Shown in pieces: positions 1-10,515 of a DNA stretch of 64,000 nt (its first letter is position 1; every line of letters begins with the position of its first letter). Both the position numbers and the translations under genes were made by a program. Source of the stretch: Capsicum annuum. Taxonomy: Eukaryota; Streptophyta; Magnoliopsida; Solanales; Solanaceae. Below the pieces are notes generated by a model. That model saw nothing but the letters and a program-made list of their open reading frames with translations. It was not told the DNA's origin and made no database searches. Where the stretch lies: NCBI RefSeq assembly GCF_002878395.1, contig NC_061115.1, positions 52,554,787 through 52,618,786 of the forward strand, read 5' to 3'.

Positions 1-522
1 ATAAGATGAAAAGTATCTCTTAGCTATAAGGGATGGGTCGTCAATCAACTCACCCCTACCAAATACTCGAGATGAAGGAGCAATAAAGCCAGTACGAAAC
101 TGCAGGATGATATGATAGACACAGAAAAGATCGGTGACTGATCGAAGAATAGAAATAGGGATCCTTAATGTACGATCCAAATCAATGCACTTCCTCTTGT
201 TATCAATGATATGAATATCGAGGAACAATGGATCAATAGCCACTGGAATCATACAAGCTAAGACAAATATTTTTTTCCAGAACTGAAGAAATGATTCCTC
301 AGGATCAAGAATTTTATTTCTTGATGATCCAGAATCTTTTCCCAAACTGCTACTTAGAGAAGGGACGAGCAGTAATTTTCTAATTAAGCCAGTTAATCCA
401 TTGAATCCCCTCTCAATTCCTCTTCTAATAGTACTCATCCATGAGCTGGTTGATGTTTTACTGACTGAAAATATCCCATTATCTTCCGACTTACAGTCCT
501 CAAACCTGAGTAGACCAGTCAT
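1..522 (-). CDS. Cyclic nucleotide-gated ion channel (CNGC), N-terminal coding part, runs off left edge
   Basis: Read on the minus strand from the ATG at 522-520, the frame stays open for 174 codons to position 1. Residues 71-74 read ILDP, followed by a hydrophobic S1-like segment (about 86-103) and the S2 region with QFRTGF (about 141-146) and IAPSSRVFGRG (147-157). This is the plant CNGC signature. These proteins are plasma- or endomembrane cation channels with six transmembrane segments, a pore and C-terminal cyclic-nucleotide and calmodulin binding sites, usually about 700 residues, so roughly three quarters of the protein lies beyond the window. The N-terminal RFEDCKSED stretch matches where the family has its conserved RF-D-W motif. 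The first residues (MTGLL) could instead be intron, because CTACTCAG just before RFED is a possible splice acceptor. No stop or frameshift is seen, so this may be a live gene. Confidence 0.9.
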   Translation of the reverse strand, partial: MTGLLRFEDCKSEDNGIFSVSKTSTSSWMSTIRRGIERGFNGLTGLIRKLLLVPSLSSSLGKDSGSSRNKILDPEESFLQFWKKIFVLACMIPVAIDPLFLDIHIIDNKRKCIDLDRTLRIPISILRSVTDLFCVYHIILQFRTGFIAPSSRVFGRGELIDDPSLIAKRYFSSY

Positions 523-699
523 ATTAGATAGAAAATTTAAAGAATACTGCAGGATGGAAACACATATATTTTCTCATTTGAATCCACTTAATGTAGCATA
601 CAATTAGTCACTGTTGTAGCTTATTGAATTCATTCTTTAAATAGATATTATGTTATTAATATGGAATTTTGTGTCAAGATACTCCTTCAATAATGTATC

Positions 700-3533
700 T
701 GTAAGACCCACAAAATTCCTCGCTTAATTCAGTCCTTTAAGTTTGTTAAGGGGGTCTCAGACTTAGAAAATTCTAGCTAAGTTTCCAAACTTAGTTTATT
801 TTAGCCTTCGAAAGTTGGCAATCTCATTTTGTGACCTTAATGTCCTTTAGTAGTCTATATTTTTGTTAATTCATGATCAGGAAGGTCAATAGGTGTTCCC
901 GAACAAGTTTTGGATTTTTCGAACTGCGTTTAGACCACATTCGAAATCCCAAAACAGTGGACAAACACGATCTTGGCGCGCTGCGTCGCCTATCGCATTG
1001 GTTAATATTGTTGCAGGTTGCCAGAGTCAAACTCCTGAGACACGACGCGATCATGGCGCACGCGTCGAGTATCACGTCGATGGCAGCGACGCGCCGCGTT
1101 GATAACCACGTCGGTTATCGCATTGGCGCCGGCTACAGCGTCACTGGGCAGTTTTCATTCATTAAAAGCCGCGTCCTCAGGGTTATTTCAGTTGCTTTTC
1201 CACGCCCTTTAGCCCCATAACACAAAATTTAGCCCTCTTTTGGCTAATCATATTCATTATTCACAAAATCCTCAAGAACAAAACCCTAAGGCTATTAATT
1301 CAAGAATCAATTTCCAAGAGATTTCACCATCAACCTTCAAGAAATTATCAACTCAGGTATGTAAAGTGTTCATCCAAGGGTCCCTTTCACCCTTGGAGCT
1401 CAAGATACCTTTTCAAAATATGAATTTTGAATTCCATGTTGTGGGTTTATTTGTACATATGTTTATTTTGTGATATGATTTCCAAGATTGAATCTTTATT
1501 GAATTCTCATGACTTTATGTTAGTATGTGGATTGAAATCCTTAAATTTGAAGTGTTTGATATAGCCATGATGTGTTAGTTGTTGATTCATGCCCTAGAAA
1601 AGGTTATGTCTTCCATGTGTTTGTAAAAATATCTAAATGAATAAGAATTGTGTATTATGATCTATTTGTGATCTAAATGATGAATTCATGATGTACCCAT
1701 ATGTTCAAAATGACTCTCATGCTAAAGCTATGTCTTGTAATGATCTGGTAGAATGCTCATAAGTATGGATTTGTGAAACCATGATATGTTAGCATGCATT
1801 CATGTTCATGGGTAAGCTTATGACTTGCAAATATTTTATGAAATTTCTCAATGATTGTATTATCAATTATTGACAATGGTCATGTGTTCAAGAAGTGTCA
1901 TGTCCCATTTATTTTCATGCTATCGAGTCCTGGGGTATTTAATACCCGATAATTTAGTTATGTGCCTAGAGCCAGTGTCATTTTTCAAGATAACCTCAGT
2001 CAAGTCATGATCAGTAGTACTCTGAGTCAAGTTTCAGAACACAGTAGAACTCAGTCAGTTACATGACTCAGGAAAACTCAATAGATCCAGTAGCAGTTCA
2101 GTCCCATTCAGTATTCAGTTCAGTCCTCAGTAAATTCAGTCAGTTAATAGAACTCAATAGTATTTCGTCAGTTAACAGAATTCAGTAAACTCAGCTCATT
2201 TAAACAGTATAATTAGTAATAGCTTAGTAAAACCTAGTATGAACTAGGAAATCAGTTTAGTGTCTATTCAGTTGGGAGTAGGATTCAGCACTGAGTAAAC
2301 CTAGGGAGGAGGGCTCACCTGTCAGTCAGTAAAGGGTGTGATCCTTAAAAGCAATCTTTGTATTCCGAAACTACGTAGCCAGTGTAGGTTGAGATATATC
2401 CCTACGAATCTAGGGTTAATACATCTTATTCGAGTTCTCCTACCAGTGAGGGGTTGACGGAAGGGCTCCCTATCAGCAGAGGGTTAACTCACAGCTTGTC
2501 TTTACCCGTGGCATGGTATTGACACCCTTCCAACTAGGGGTCACAGGTTGGACCCCACCAGTTTAGATATGGGGCATATTGGTTAGATGATTACCTCTCA
2601 CAGTCTTAGTCTCAGTCTTCAGTAATGAACTCAGATAGTTTCTTAGATTTCAGGACTGTCAGATACAGTCACTCAGCTCAGTACGGAACTCAGCTAGTTC
2701 TATCAAAATCAAAACCGTCAGAAATAGTCATTCAGTTAGCAGTACATCAGTTATAAGTAATCCATGTTATCAGTAAACTCAGTATAGTTCCACAGATTCA
2801 GAACTGTCAGATACAGTCGTTCAGTTACCAATTATACAATATCCGTAGACTTAAACATTTGTTAATCAGTATTCAGATTTAGTATTCAAAATTATCACGA
2901 CCTCAGTTACAGTCCACGTATCCATGCATGTATTCTCACACAGTTATGTTCATATTATTCAGTCAGTTATAGTTTATGCATATGAACCCTTGCATTCAAC
3001 CTACCGCACTTTGCATACCAGTACATTCTCACATACTGACGCATACTTTTCTCTTGCTCTATGGTGTCTTATACCATAGGTTCAGACGCTCAGGTTCCCG
3101 ATCGTACTTACCATTTCAGATTTTAGTAATCAGAGTCAGTGAGGAGTCCTCATATTTTGAGGACATAATTATTTCATTTTTTAAGTATTTCAGTACTTAG
3201 TTATTTTCAGTAGATGGAGTTAGTTGGGGACATGTCCCATTAACTCCTCATTCAGATAGTTTAGAGGCTTTCAAACTATAGCTTGTTCAGACAGTTATTT
3301 CAGTCTTGGTATTATAATACATTGTTCAGACGTTGCTTTATTCAGTATTGTTTAGTATTTGAAACTTATGGCAAGCTTTTCACCAGATTCCCACATTTAT
3401 TTTAGTTATATTATTATTATAATATTACTATTATCCAGTGCTCAGTTACAGATATCATTCATGGGTTAGCTAGTGGTCCTTCGAGATTGTTAGCACCGTG
3501 TAGCATCTGGGGTACCAGACTTGGGGCGTTATA
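700..3533 (+). mobile_element. Solo LTR of a Ty3/gypsy retrotransposon
   Basis: A 2.83-kb block starts TGTAAGACCC and ends GGGGCGTTATA (a canonical ...CA end with C to T). It is flanked by the 5-bp direct repeat GTATC at 695-699 and 3534-3538, the expected target duplication. No gag or pol reading frame is found inside, and no primer-binding site follows, so it is a solo LTR left by recombination. The repeated CAGTTCAGTCAG-like tracts and GC-rich CGCG patches resemble the long LTRs of Tekay/Del elements in Solanaceae; the family name is inference. The short frames between 866 and 1473 are chance frames in the GC-rich part. It ends 178 bp upstream of the channel start codon, so it lies in that gene's promoter region. 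Confidence 0.8.
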
Positions 3534-3538
3534 GTATC

Positions 3539-4070
3539 TATACAACTCACTGTAACTATTTATTGTAAGATCAATGTACATTAAACTACTCAGCTAAGTT
3601 GAGCTCTATAACAGACCAAGTTGCTATCTAAAGTAACATCTATTTTACCTTTCTAGAGAGTTATACTTCTGAGATGTACTGCTCAGCTGTACATTATATC
3701 TTTCTTCAAACAATCTTTAGTTGCTACTCACTTGTCAATGAGTCAATCGTTAAAAATATTACTTTAGTTTATCAAAATCAAAATTATACTGTTATGTTGC
3801 TCATGTTAACGTTTCATTAATTTAGACATACCATCAAAAAATACACACACTATAAATATCATCCACATATAATGACCATTATTTCGATTGTCGGTCTCCA
3901 TAATTATATTTATCTTGTAACTCTAATAAAATCAATGTACAAGTAGCTGATTAACCCTAGCAATGTAGTAAAATATCAAAATGTTATTTAGTGAATGGTA
4001 ACATCGATAAGGTATGTATTAGGTACAAAATCATAAAGGAAAATGATGCGTATATTTAATTATTTAAACC
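3539..4070. other. Intergenic, nothing recognised
   Basis: AT-rich sequence right of the solo LTR with no open frame or repeat that I recognise. It may be the displaced upstream region of the channel gene at the left edge. Confidence 0.5.
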
Positions 4071-4530
4071 ACAATATCAGGCATCAAAGAACAACCAGAA
4101 ACTGATTGAGATAAGAAATAATGTATTCACTTAAAAAAAAACCTGAATAACATGTGAAACATTTAGAATGTCAATACCATGTGCTGCAGCATCCGTGCAC
4201 ACAAAAACACCACCTTCCTGTTGGAAATCAAGCAAATTCTTTGTGCGCTCCTCTAGAGAGCTTTCACTATGGTAGCAGAAACATTCAAGCCCAGTTCTCC
4301 ACAATATCAGGCATCAAAAAACAACCAAAAACTGTTTGAGATAAAAAAATAATTTATTTACTTAAGAAACAAACCTGAATAACATATGAAACATTTGGAA
4401 TGTCAATACCACATGTTGCACATCTGTGCATACAAAAACACCACCTTCCTGCTGGAAATCAAGTAAATTTTTTATGTGCTCCTCTAGAGAGCTATCACTG
4501 TGGTAGTAGAAACATTCAAGCTCAGCTCCT
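4071..4530. repeat. Tandem duplication, 230-bp unit x2
   Basis: The segment beginning ACAATATCAGGCATCAAA at 4071 recurs at 4301, exactly 230 bp later. Each unit holds the 3' part of a helicase exon plus its downstream intron. The copies differ at scattered bases, so the duplication is not recent. Confidence 0.85.
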
Positions 4531-4603
4531 GTCAAGATTGTAGTAACATCTTCCATGACCTTTACAGTATTTGCAAAGACCATGGTTCTGAGAACTCCAG
4601 AAT
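4143..4603 (-). pseudogene. DEAD-box RNA helicase fragment (RH22-like), duplicated exon, frameshifted
   Basis: Two copies of one exon lie on the minus strand, 4375-4603 and a shorter 4143-4300. Both read through residues like ECF-YHS-SSLEE--KNLLDFQQEGGVFVCTD, which is helicase motif region IV-V of plant DEAD-box helicase 22, a plastid RNA helicase. The left copy continues with AAAHGIDI-NVSHVIQ and a splice donor at 4142-4141. The right copy begins earlier (MVFANTV) but has lost a base near 4411-4431, shifting the frame just after CTD. The conserved DEAD box, the N-terminal domain and later exons are absent. It is a dead fragment. How it got here (segmental duplication or transposon capture) is not visible. 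Confidence 0.8.
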
Positions 4604-4691
4604 CTATGTAGAAGAGTAAACACTATAGGTAAATTTAGTATGTCTCAGCAAAAGAACTTGATAGTTGATACTAGAGTATACAACTACTTAC

Positions 4692-4865
4692 AGGGGGCCT
4701 TGCTTTAACTTATCAAGAACTCTGTCCTTCACTAACGTATCCACACAACCCCAGGGATAGATGAGCTTGCTTCACTAGCTATGAAAACAGCAACCACTGT
4801 GGATTTCAGCTTTGGCTTTATCTCTCCCATCCACTTCATAAGCTCGGAGACAAGAGCCATATAAC
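4692..4865 (-). pseudogene. Acetylornithine deacetylase exon fragment, frameshifted
   Basis: On the minus strand an exon with acceptor TTTAG (4870-4866) and donor GTAAG (4691-4687) reads GYMALVSELMKWMGEIKPK, then KSTVVAVFIASE-ASSSIPGV, then LVKDRVLDKLKQGPL in a second frame. This matches an internal exon of plant acetylornithine deacetylase-like proteins, M20-family metallopeptidases of arginine biosynthesis. One base is missing in the glycine-valine run near 4750, so the two halves are in different frames. No neighbouring exons of the same gene are seen; the next minus-strand homology downstream belongs to an unrelated helicase. Family recognition is from memory of the conserved segment; the break is seen directly. 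Confidence 0.72.
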
Positions 4866-4870
4866 CTAAA

Positions 4871-5940
4871 CAATTAGTAGTTCCATGTCCTTAAAGTTTG
4901 TCATCATTGATGCTCAATGAAAGGGGGTCAAATTCCTGGATATGAAATCATTTTATTGTTGTATGATAGATCATTATCATTGTCGACTTACAAAGGAATA
5001 TAATTTACAAAAATGTTAAAGGAAAGCATAAGCAATGTCTATCATGTCATTCAGGTTTAAACTTACCCAATTAGTACACACCTATACAACAACAACAACA
5101 ACAAAAAACCCAGTGTATTTCTATATGATTGTATATTCCTCATACAACCTAAATTTAAAAATATCTAAACTCTAAATGAAATAAATTAAAAAAAAAAGAA
5201 AATAGTAACAAGAATAACCATTCTAACAAGTGCAATATCTTTTTTTGGGAAAAAAATTACCTACAAGGATGTAACTTCAGTATCTAACCAAAAGGCTTGG
5301 AATTCTGCTTGAAAGATTATTTAAATTATCTGTGTAGAAATTCAAAAAGTGCCATGTCATTTTTTTATCTTCGTTTTTCCTTCCCTAAGATTGACAGTCA
5401 TTTTATTAAAATTCCATTCAGAAATTTTTCTGAATTATGATCCGCATGGATGGATAAAGCGTGCTCGCTGGCTGTTTTACTTAATGACCCTTTGTTCACT
5501 TTAGTCTTAGTGCCAAGAATGGGAAGAGAGCTTACCTTTCTCATCCATTCTATTAAAATCTTATGATTACAATTTCAGCAAATTTTTAGAGGGAGAACAA
5601 AGTAGATATCGACATTTTAGCTCAAATTAATATAGAAAATTCATGAACGTAATAGCAATTCAATGTACAAACCTGTGAATTACTTATCCTAACTGGTCGA
5701 TTAGTTTCTAATAGTACAATGAAACTAATGATCTCGCTTAAATATTTATCACATTGCTAACCTGTGATGGCAACACTTTAGAGTTTAAATGACAATTATA
5801 TAGAATGAAGTTGATAGCCAGCACAATAAATCAAACAACAAATAAGAAAAATAGTCATCAAGATAGATTGCAAAATCGACATGCTAAAAAGAGCGATATC
5901 CAGTTATTAAATTGTAGGTGGAAAATTATGGGATACCACT
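4871..5940. other. Intergenic, AT-rich, one SINE tail
   Basis: No gene recognised. The only identifiable element is the short SINE 3' end at 5088-5131. Confidence 0.5.
5088..5131 (-). mobile_element. SINE 3' tail fragment (Au/TS type)
   Basis: CAACAACAACAACAA followed by CCCAGTGTATTTC is, on the minus strand, GAAATACACTGGG plus a TTG-repeat tail. The same tail occurs at 37237-37272, supporting a SINE end. Confidence 0.6.
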
Positions 5941-6062
5941 GGAACCTTCATGGCTAATTGGTTAGCTTCTTCAAATTCCACCTCAATGGTGAGGGTCCGA
6001 TTCCCACATTGTAATCCCCTCCTTGTTTCCCCTTTCCCTATCCACAATTTTAATTTTCTTTA
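5941..6062 (+). mobile_element. tRNA-derived SINE-like sequence
   Basis: TGGCTAATTGG at 5951-5961 fits a pol III A box and GGTCCGATTCC at 5994-6004 fits a B box with one change, about 40 nt apart as in tRNA-derived SINEs. No cloverleaf or CCA-proximal acceptor stem can be drawn, so it is a SINE head or tRNA-like relic and not a tRNA gene. Confidence 0.5.
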
Positions 6063-7129
6063 AAAAAGGGAGACAATAGTTCAAATTTCAACAAAAACAA
6101 AAATCTCTAGGTAACTTTTAGCTATCAACCTAATATTTAATGGATCAAGTTACACGGTAGCTATGTTGGTTGGAGGTAACAAGTACTGGGTAGAATAGCA
6201 GAGGTGCGGGCACCAAAGTTAAAAAAAATGTGAAATACTAAAGCCTCTCAACATGAATTTTGTCTTAATACAATATGAATAACCTGGTTCTCACACTGCA
6301 ATACTACAATAATTCAACTTATAGCCCCTTCCACTACCATAAATGTAATGTTTTGGATAAGCCAAATTAATATCTATTAACTCCTTATTAGGTGTAGGTA
6401 TCCAGTCAAACACCACCACTAATAAAAACAACAATAAACATCAGATAGTATCAGAACAGTACAAAACAAAATAATGCAATAGTCGAACAACAAATAATAA
6501 TGAAAAAACAAAAAACATAATTGTATTTGAATTTTTCAAATTTCACCATCCTAAACAAACATACAGTTTGAAAGATTGAGATTTAACTTAGAGTGATTCT
6601 CACTAATGTAGAGACAAGATTGTTATAACTAAGAAATATTTATGTCACAAAGCTTTACTAATTCCTCTTTTTTTGGTTTCGAATCTTGAATTTCGTTAAA
6701 CATTAACATTCATCATATTTTTTAAATCAATTCTATTAGATGCATTATTGAACATACAGTGAAAGGGAAAATTCAAACAAAAACATACCCATTTCTTCAA
6801 AACATTATCTCAGGCCTACGATATGCTCTGTTAATATAGGCAGTATATACCCTGTTGCCGGTTTATTAGTCATCGTGCATACCTGTTGGTGTCAAGCCTA
6901 AAAATCCAAAAAGGTTAATCAGCTGTAGCAGTGAGTGATAGTTAATTCAGCTCAGCAGTAGTTCAAACTTACCTTTCCCTCAGCTTTCTTCAACTTCTTA
7001 CAGCTATAGTTATTGTTCCAAGAGGATCTCATTTGAAACTTTGGGAGGAAATTCACTTTATAATACATATAGAGTTACCACACTTGAATACCTTATAGTT
7101 TAGGTTTTTGGTAAGTACCATTCAAAATT
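6063..7129. other. Intergenic, AT-rich, nothing recognised
   Basis: Long A/T tracts, no supported frame. Confidence 0.5.
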
Positions 7130-7690
7130 TAGCATCGTGTGTGTTGTATTAGCGTTCGTAGCGTATTTCAAGCCACCACAGTTTGAGCAGGTATTGACAT
7201 AATCACAATCTCTCCTTCTCTTAAACTACCAGACCATATATACATATGTGCCAATGAATTCGCAACAACAAAATGACCCTCTAACCTCAACTTCAGCACA
7301 CAACTATGAACGGTGAACCTGTCGCTCCTTATTCAAATCCTTCAAGTTACCACATTCTCTTAAAACACTCCCAAGTGTAAATGCACCAGCCAAGTACCCC
7401 AAACTCAACCCATACATTTCCGTAAACAAACTTAACGCCTTATGATTCAACTCAAATTGAGTTAACCCAATAATCATCATATTCCAAGAAGCCATATTTC
7501 TCTCATCCATTTCATCAAACACCTTACACTCTCTACCCAAATCACCAATTTGTACAAACCCTCTAATCAAAATGTTAAAAGACATCACATTTCTTTTAGG
7601 CATTTTATCAAAAAGTTGAACTACAATGTCTAACTAACCCAATTTTGTATACGCATTGAGCAAATGGTTGGAAACAAACTTGTCTCAAAA
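7130..7690 (-). pseudogene. Pentatricopeptide repeat (PPR) protein fragment with stops and a frameshift
   Basis: Minus-strand reading gives typical PLS-class PPR text: SNHLLNAYTKLG, stop, LDIVVQLFDKMPKRNVMSFN, then KVFDEMDERNMASWN, then GAFTLGSVLRECGNLKDLNK. The frame has a TAG at 7636-7634 inside a repeat, a shift near 7300, then continues in another frame (LEGHFVVANSLAHMY) to a TGA where the family has Trp (VVAWNT). PPR proteins of this class bind organelle RNA and carry many 31-36 residue repeats; only about four repeats remain, with no start or E/DYW tail. Confidence 0.85.
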
Positions 7691-8222
7691 ATAACCAGGG
7701 GTTATTATTAGAGAATCCAATTGTTTGGTGAGGGAAAAAGAGTTTCTTGGATGCATGATTGTAAAATAAAAGAGAAATATGATGGGTTGTTCCATATTAG
7801 GTACTAATCTGTTTTTTGAAGAATCTTCATAGCTAAGTTGAGATAATACACATTGAATTAATAGACCTATATTAACTAAATATATAAGAGGCGCTAGCCA
7901 GAGCAGAAGCCGAAAGAAGAACTAATTCAACAACTCAAAGTTCGCAATGAATTTTATAAAGTTAAACTATGATAAGTAAATCAAGCAAAAGAGCAATAAT
8001 TGCCAAAGTTAGGGAGCTTGGATACACGGAGGAACAATAATCACAATGAAGCAGATGGAAACCTCAAAGAAAGAAATCAGAATTAACGGTATGGTTAGGC
8101 ATATGTAATTCAACAACCACAGATTGAAGAGAGAAGCACAATTTTTTTACCACAAAAAAAAACTCTAATTTCATGAATCTAAATAAAATAAAATCCTTAA
8201 AATTAAACTTGTCAGATGCACC
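7691..8222. other. Intergenic, nothing recognised
   Basis: AT-rich, no supported frame. Confidence 0.5.
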
Positions 8223-8558
8223 ACACATGGAAAACAACTAGATTAAGAGGTAGAGAAGGAAGACTTTTTGGATGAGATTTTCATTAATGCTCAAAGTGTT
8301 GAAAGTGATGATGAAGCAGTCAACACCGAGGAGAAATGCGAGCAAGAAGATAAAACAACTTTAGAATTAAAGATTGAAGAAATGGAGTCGAGGTTTGAGA
8401 AACTCGAGGAAGAGTTGAAAGAAGTTGTTGCCCTTGAAATTACTCTTTACTCAGTGGTATCTGAGAATAACAGTTGTGCACATAAGTTGCAGACACCTGC
8501 CAACGCCTTTCTAGACTGTACTCTGGGTAAACCAATAACTTCTTATAATGTTATTTGA
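8223..8558 (+). pseudogene. EEIG1/EHBP1 (NT-type C2 domain) family protein fragment
   Basis: The plus-strand frame has an acidic stretch (VESDDEAVNTEEKCEQED), a coiled coil (LELKIEEMESRFEKLEEEL) and then KEVVALEITLYSVVSENNS followed by AHK--TPA. Plant proteins of the EEIG1/EHBP1 NT-C2 family have a nearly identical passage (EL-E-AALE-SLYSVV-EHGSS-HKVHTPARRLS) at the start of their C-terminal half. Here the arginine-rich continuation is replaced by unrelated residues (NAFLDCTL) and a stop. No ATG opens the frame (the codon at 8268 is TTG) and no C2 domain is near. It is an exon relic, not a gene. Confidence 0.6.
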
Positions 8559-8824
8559 ACCGTTTTAATCTAAGATTGGAGTTGGTGTTGGAGAGCTTGA
8601 GGAAGTAGAATTGTATAATTGTGAGCGGAGAGAGAGACAAAGATAAATATCTAGAAGGGAAAGAAAAGCTCGTGGTTTGGTTTAAAAAATAAGTTTATCA
8701 TTTTACCCTTAAAAGTGGGCATAATTACGGTCATGCCCTTGGTCATTCCTAACCGTGCTTTCTATATAGTAGAAATATATAAAAATAATTTGATCTTTCA
8801 TTCAACATCCATGATATTTAGTCA

Positions 8825-8936
8825 CTACAACAACAACACAGTATACCAGTATAGTCCCTCAAAGTAGGATTTAAGAGTATAGAGTGTACGCACACCTTAC
8901 ATCTACCTCGGATGTGAGATAGAGTTATTTTCGATC
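8825..8936 (-). mobile_element. SINE (Au/TS type), antisense
   Basis: ACAACAACAACAC, then TAGAGTGTACGCACACCTTAC and ATCTACCTCGG. On the minus strand this is the CCGAGGTAG...GTGTGCGTACACTCTA body with a TTG-repeat tail of the SINE family common in Solanaceae. Confidence 0.65.
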
Positions 8937-9040
8937 AATTTTGAGTCATGGCAAAAATGGTCTGGAATGAAATTCAGCCATTAAAATAGAAAATTTGAAA
9001 AAAACTGAAAATAAATCTGGGCAAAATTTTTTTTACACAC

Positions 9041-9955
9041 TTAGGGGTTGTTTGATTGGAAAACAAGTAATGATGAAATTAGTTAAGTTGGGATTAGTTA
9101 TACTTAGATTAGTTCTCCTGTTATTATTTTTTAGTGGTTGCTTGGTTTGTGATACTAAAAATAATATGCGTTGCACTCTTTCTAAGAATAAATAGATTGT
9201 TTGCAAAATACTCTTCATCTTATTTAGCTTAATTATTTTCCTTCATATTAAACCATACAAAAGAAATTGAAAGTTACTAATTTTTTTTAATTAACTTTGG
9301 TAGTTTCTTTTTTCTAAAAATAAATGTTAAGAAATTTATGTTGATATTTCTCAAACGTGTATGAAGCTTTAATATTTCATGTTAAATCACTTATTTTGTC
9401 CTAAATTCTATAAAATATTGATAATCTCATTTTTTTGTTAAAAAAATTCATTATCAAAATATGTAAAAAAAGAATTACTGTCATTTTTTATTATTTAGTA
9501 TCATTAATATTTGAAGAGTTAAATTCGATTTTTGTAAAAGATTAATTTTTCAAACATTTTTAGTTGTATATAAAAAATAATTTTTTATTTAACAATTAAG
9601 CATGTACAAAGTTAGAAAGAGAATGTCGAGATACTTTAATTACTTGTTCATGATAAATTTATTTGAAAAATAAAATTTTGAAGTAAGATTAATAAACATT
9701 TCTATAAAATAGAAAGACAAAAAACCCTTGGATCAATTTTGAATTTGATTGTATAAATAGTTTTTATGGTATCACTATTATTTTTCAAGACTCGTCACTT
9801 TTGTAGCATTTAATAAGTTCAAAATATTATTCAAATTCATCATAATTTATGAAAATTTGTAGAGCAATTAAAATTTAAATTACAGATAAAATTGACAAAA
9901 AAATTGATGTGTGAACTATCAAAATGTCAAATTCTCTCTTATATATAGTAATGAT
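9041..9955 (+). repeat. Dispersed 0.9-kb repeat, copy 1
   Basis: Starts GGGGTTGTTTGATTGG and ends near CAAATTCTCTCTTATATAT. Homologous along its length to 32788-33692. The GGGGTTGTTTGGTT-like start preceded by TTA is usual for Tourist/PIF-type elements, but I see no matching inverted end, so the class is open. The small frames at 8995-9218 are accidental. Confidence 0.65.
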
Positions 9956-10480
9956 TGTGACACTAAAAGAAAGTTAAAGATTTTTTATTTTGAAAATTGT
10001 TGGATGTTTCTAGAAATATTTTGGAGAAGAGAGGATATTTTTGAATTGAATTTAATGAATGTTGAAAAGATGATTTACCCTTGATCATCCTTGAACTCAT
10101 CTTTCTATAATATCTATTTCCAAAGTATGAATATGTTCAAATGAAAAATTAAAAATATTTATATTCTTGGAATGGTAGGGATCAATTTGGGAAAAACTAA
10201 TGTTTTGATATTTCAAGAGACAAATAAGAAAGTTAACTAATAGAGAAGATCACAGAACATAATAACCTAAGTAAAAATATAATGTGTTATAATGTATGCA
10301 TTAAGATGTACATCGTTATACAAATAGCATTTATGTAAGGTATTTTATTTTATATCAAGAAGCTTGACAAAAAGAGTGAAAAAGAGATATTTTCAAGTTA
10401 AAGACCTTTTACCCTTGATAATGAGTATAATTACAAGTTTGCTCTTAGTCGTCTTCAACTCTCCTTTCTATATAGTAGAA

Positions 10481-10515
<35 letters not shown>

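Noticed and set aside
873..1220. 115-residue frame and overlapping frames on both strands
   Set aside because: They lie in the GC-rich part of a solo LTR and resemble no protein; open only because of base composition.
5951..6004. tRNA gene
   Set aside because: Pol III boxes only; no acceptor, D or T stem pairing could be drawn.
8995..9218. Hydrophobic short frames on both strands
   Set aside because: Start of the dispersed 0.9-kb repeat; its second copy does not keep the frames.
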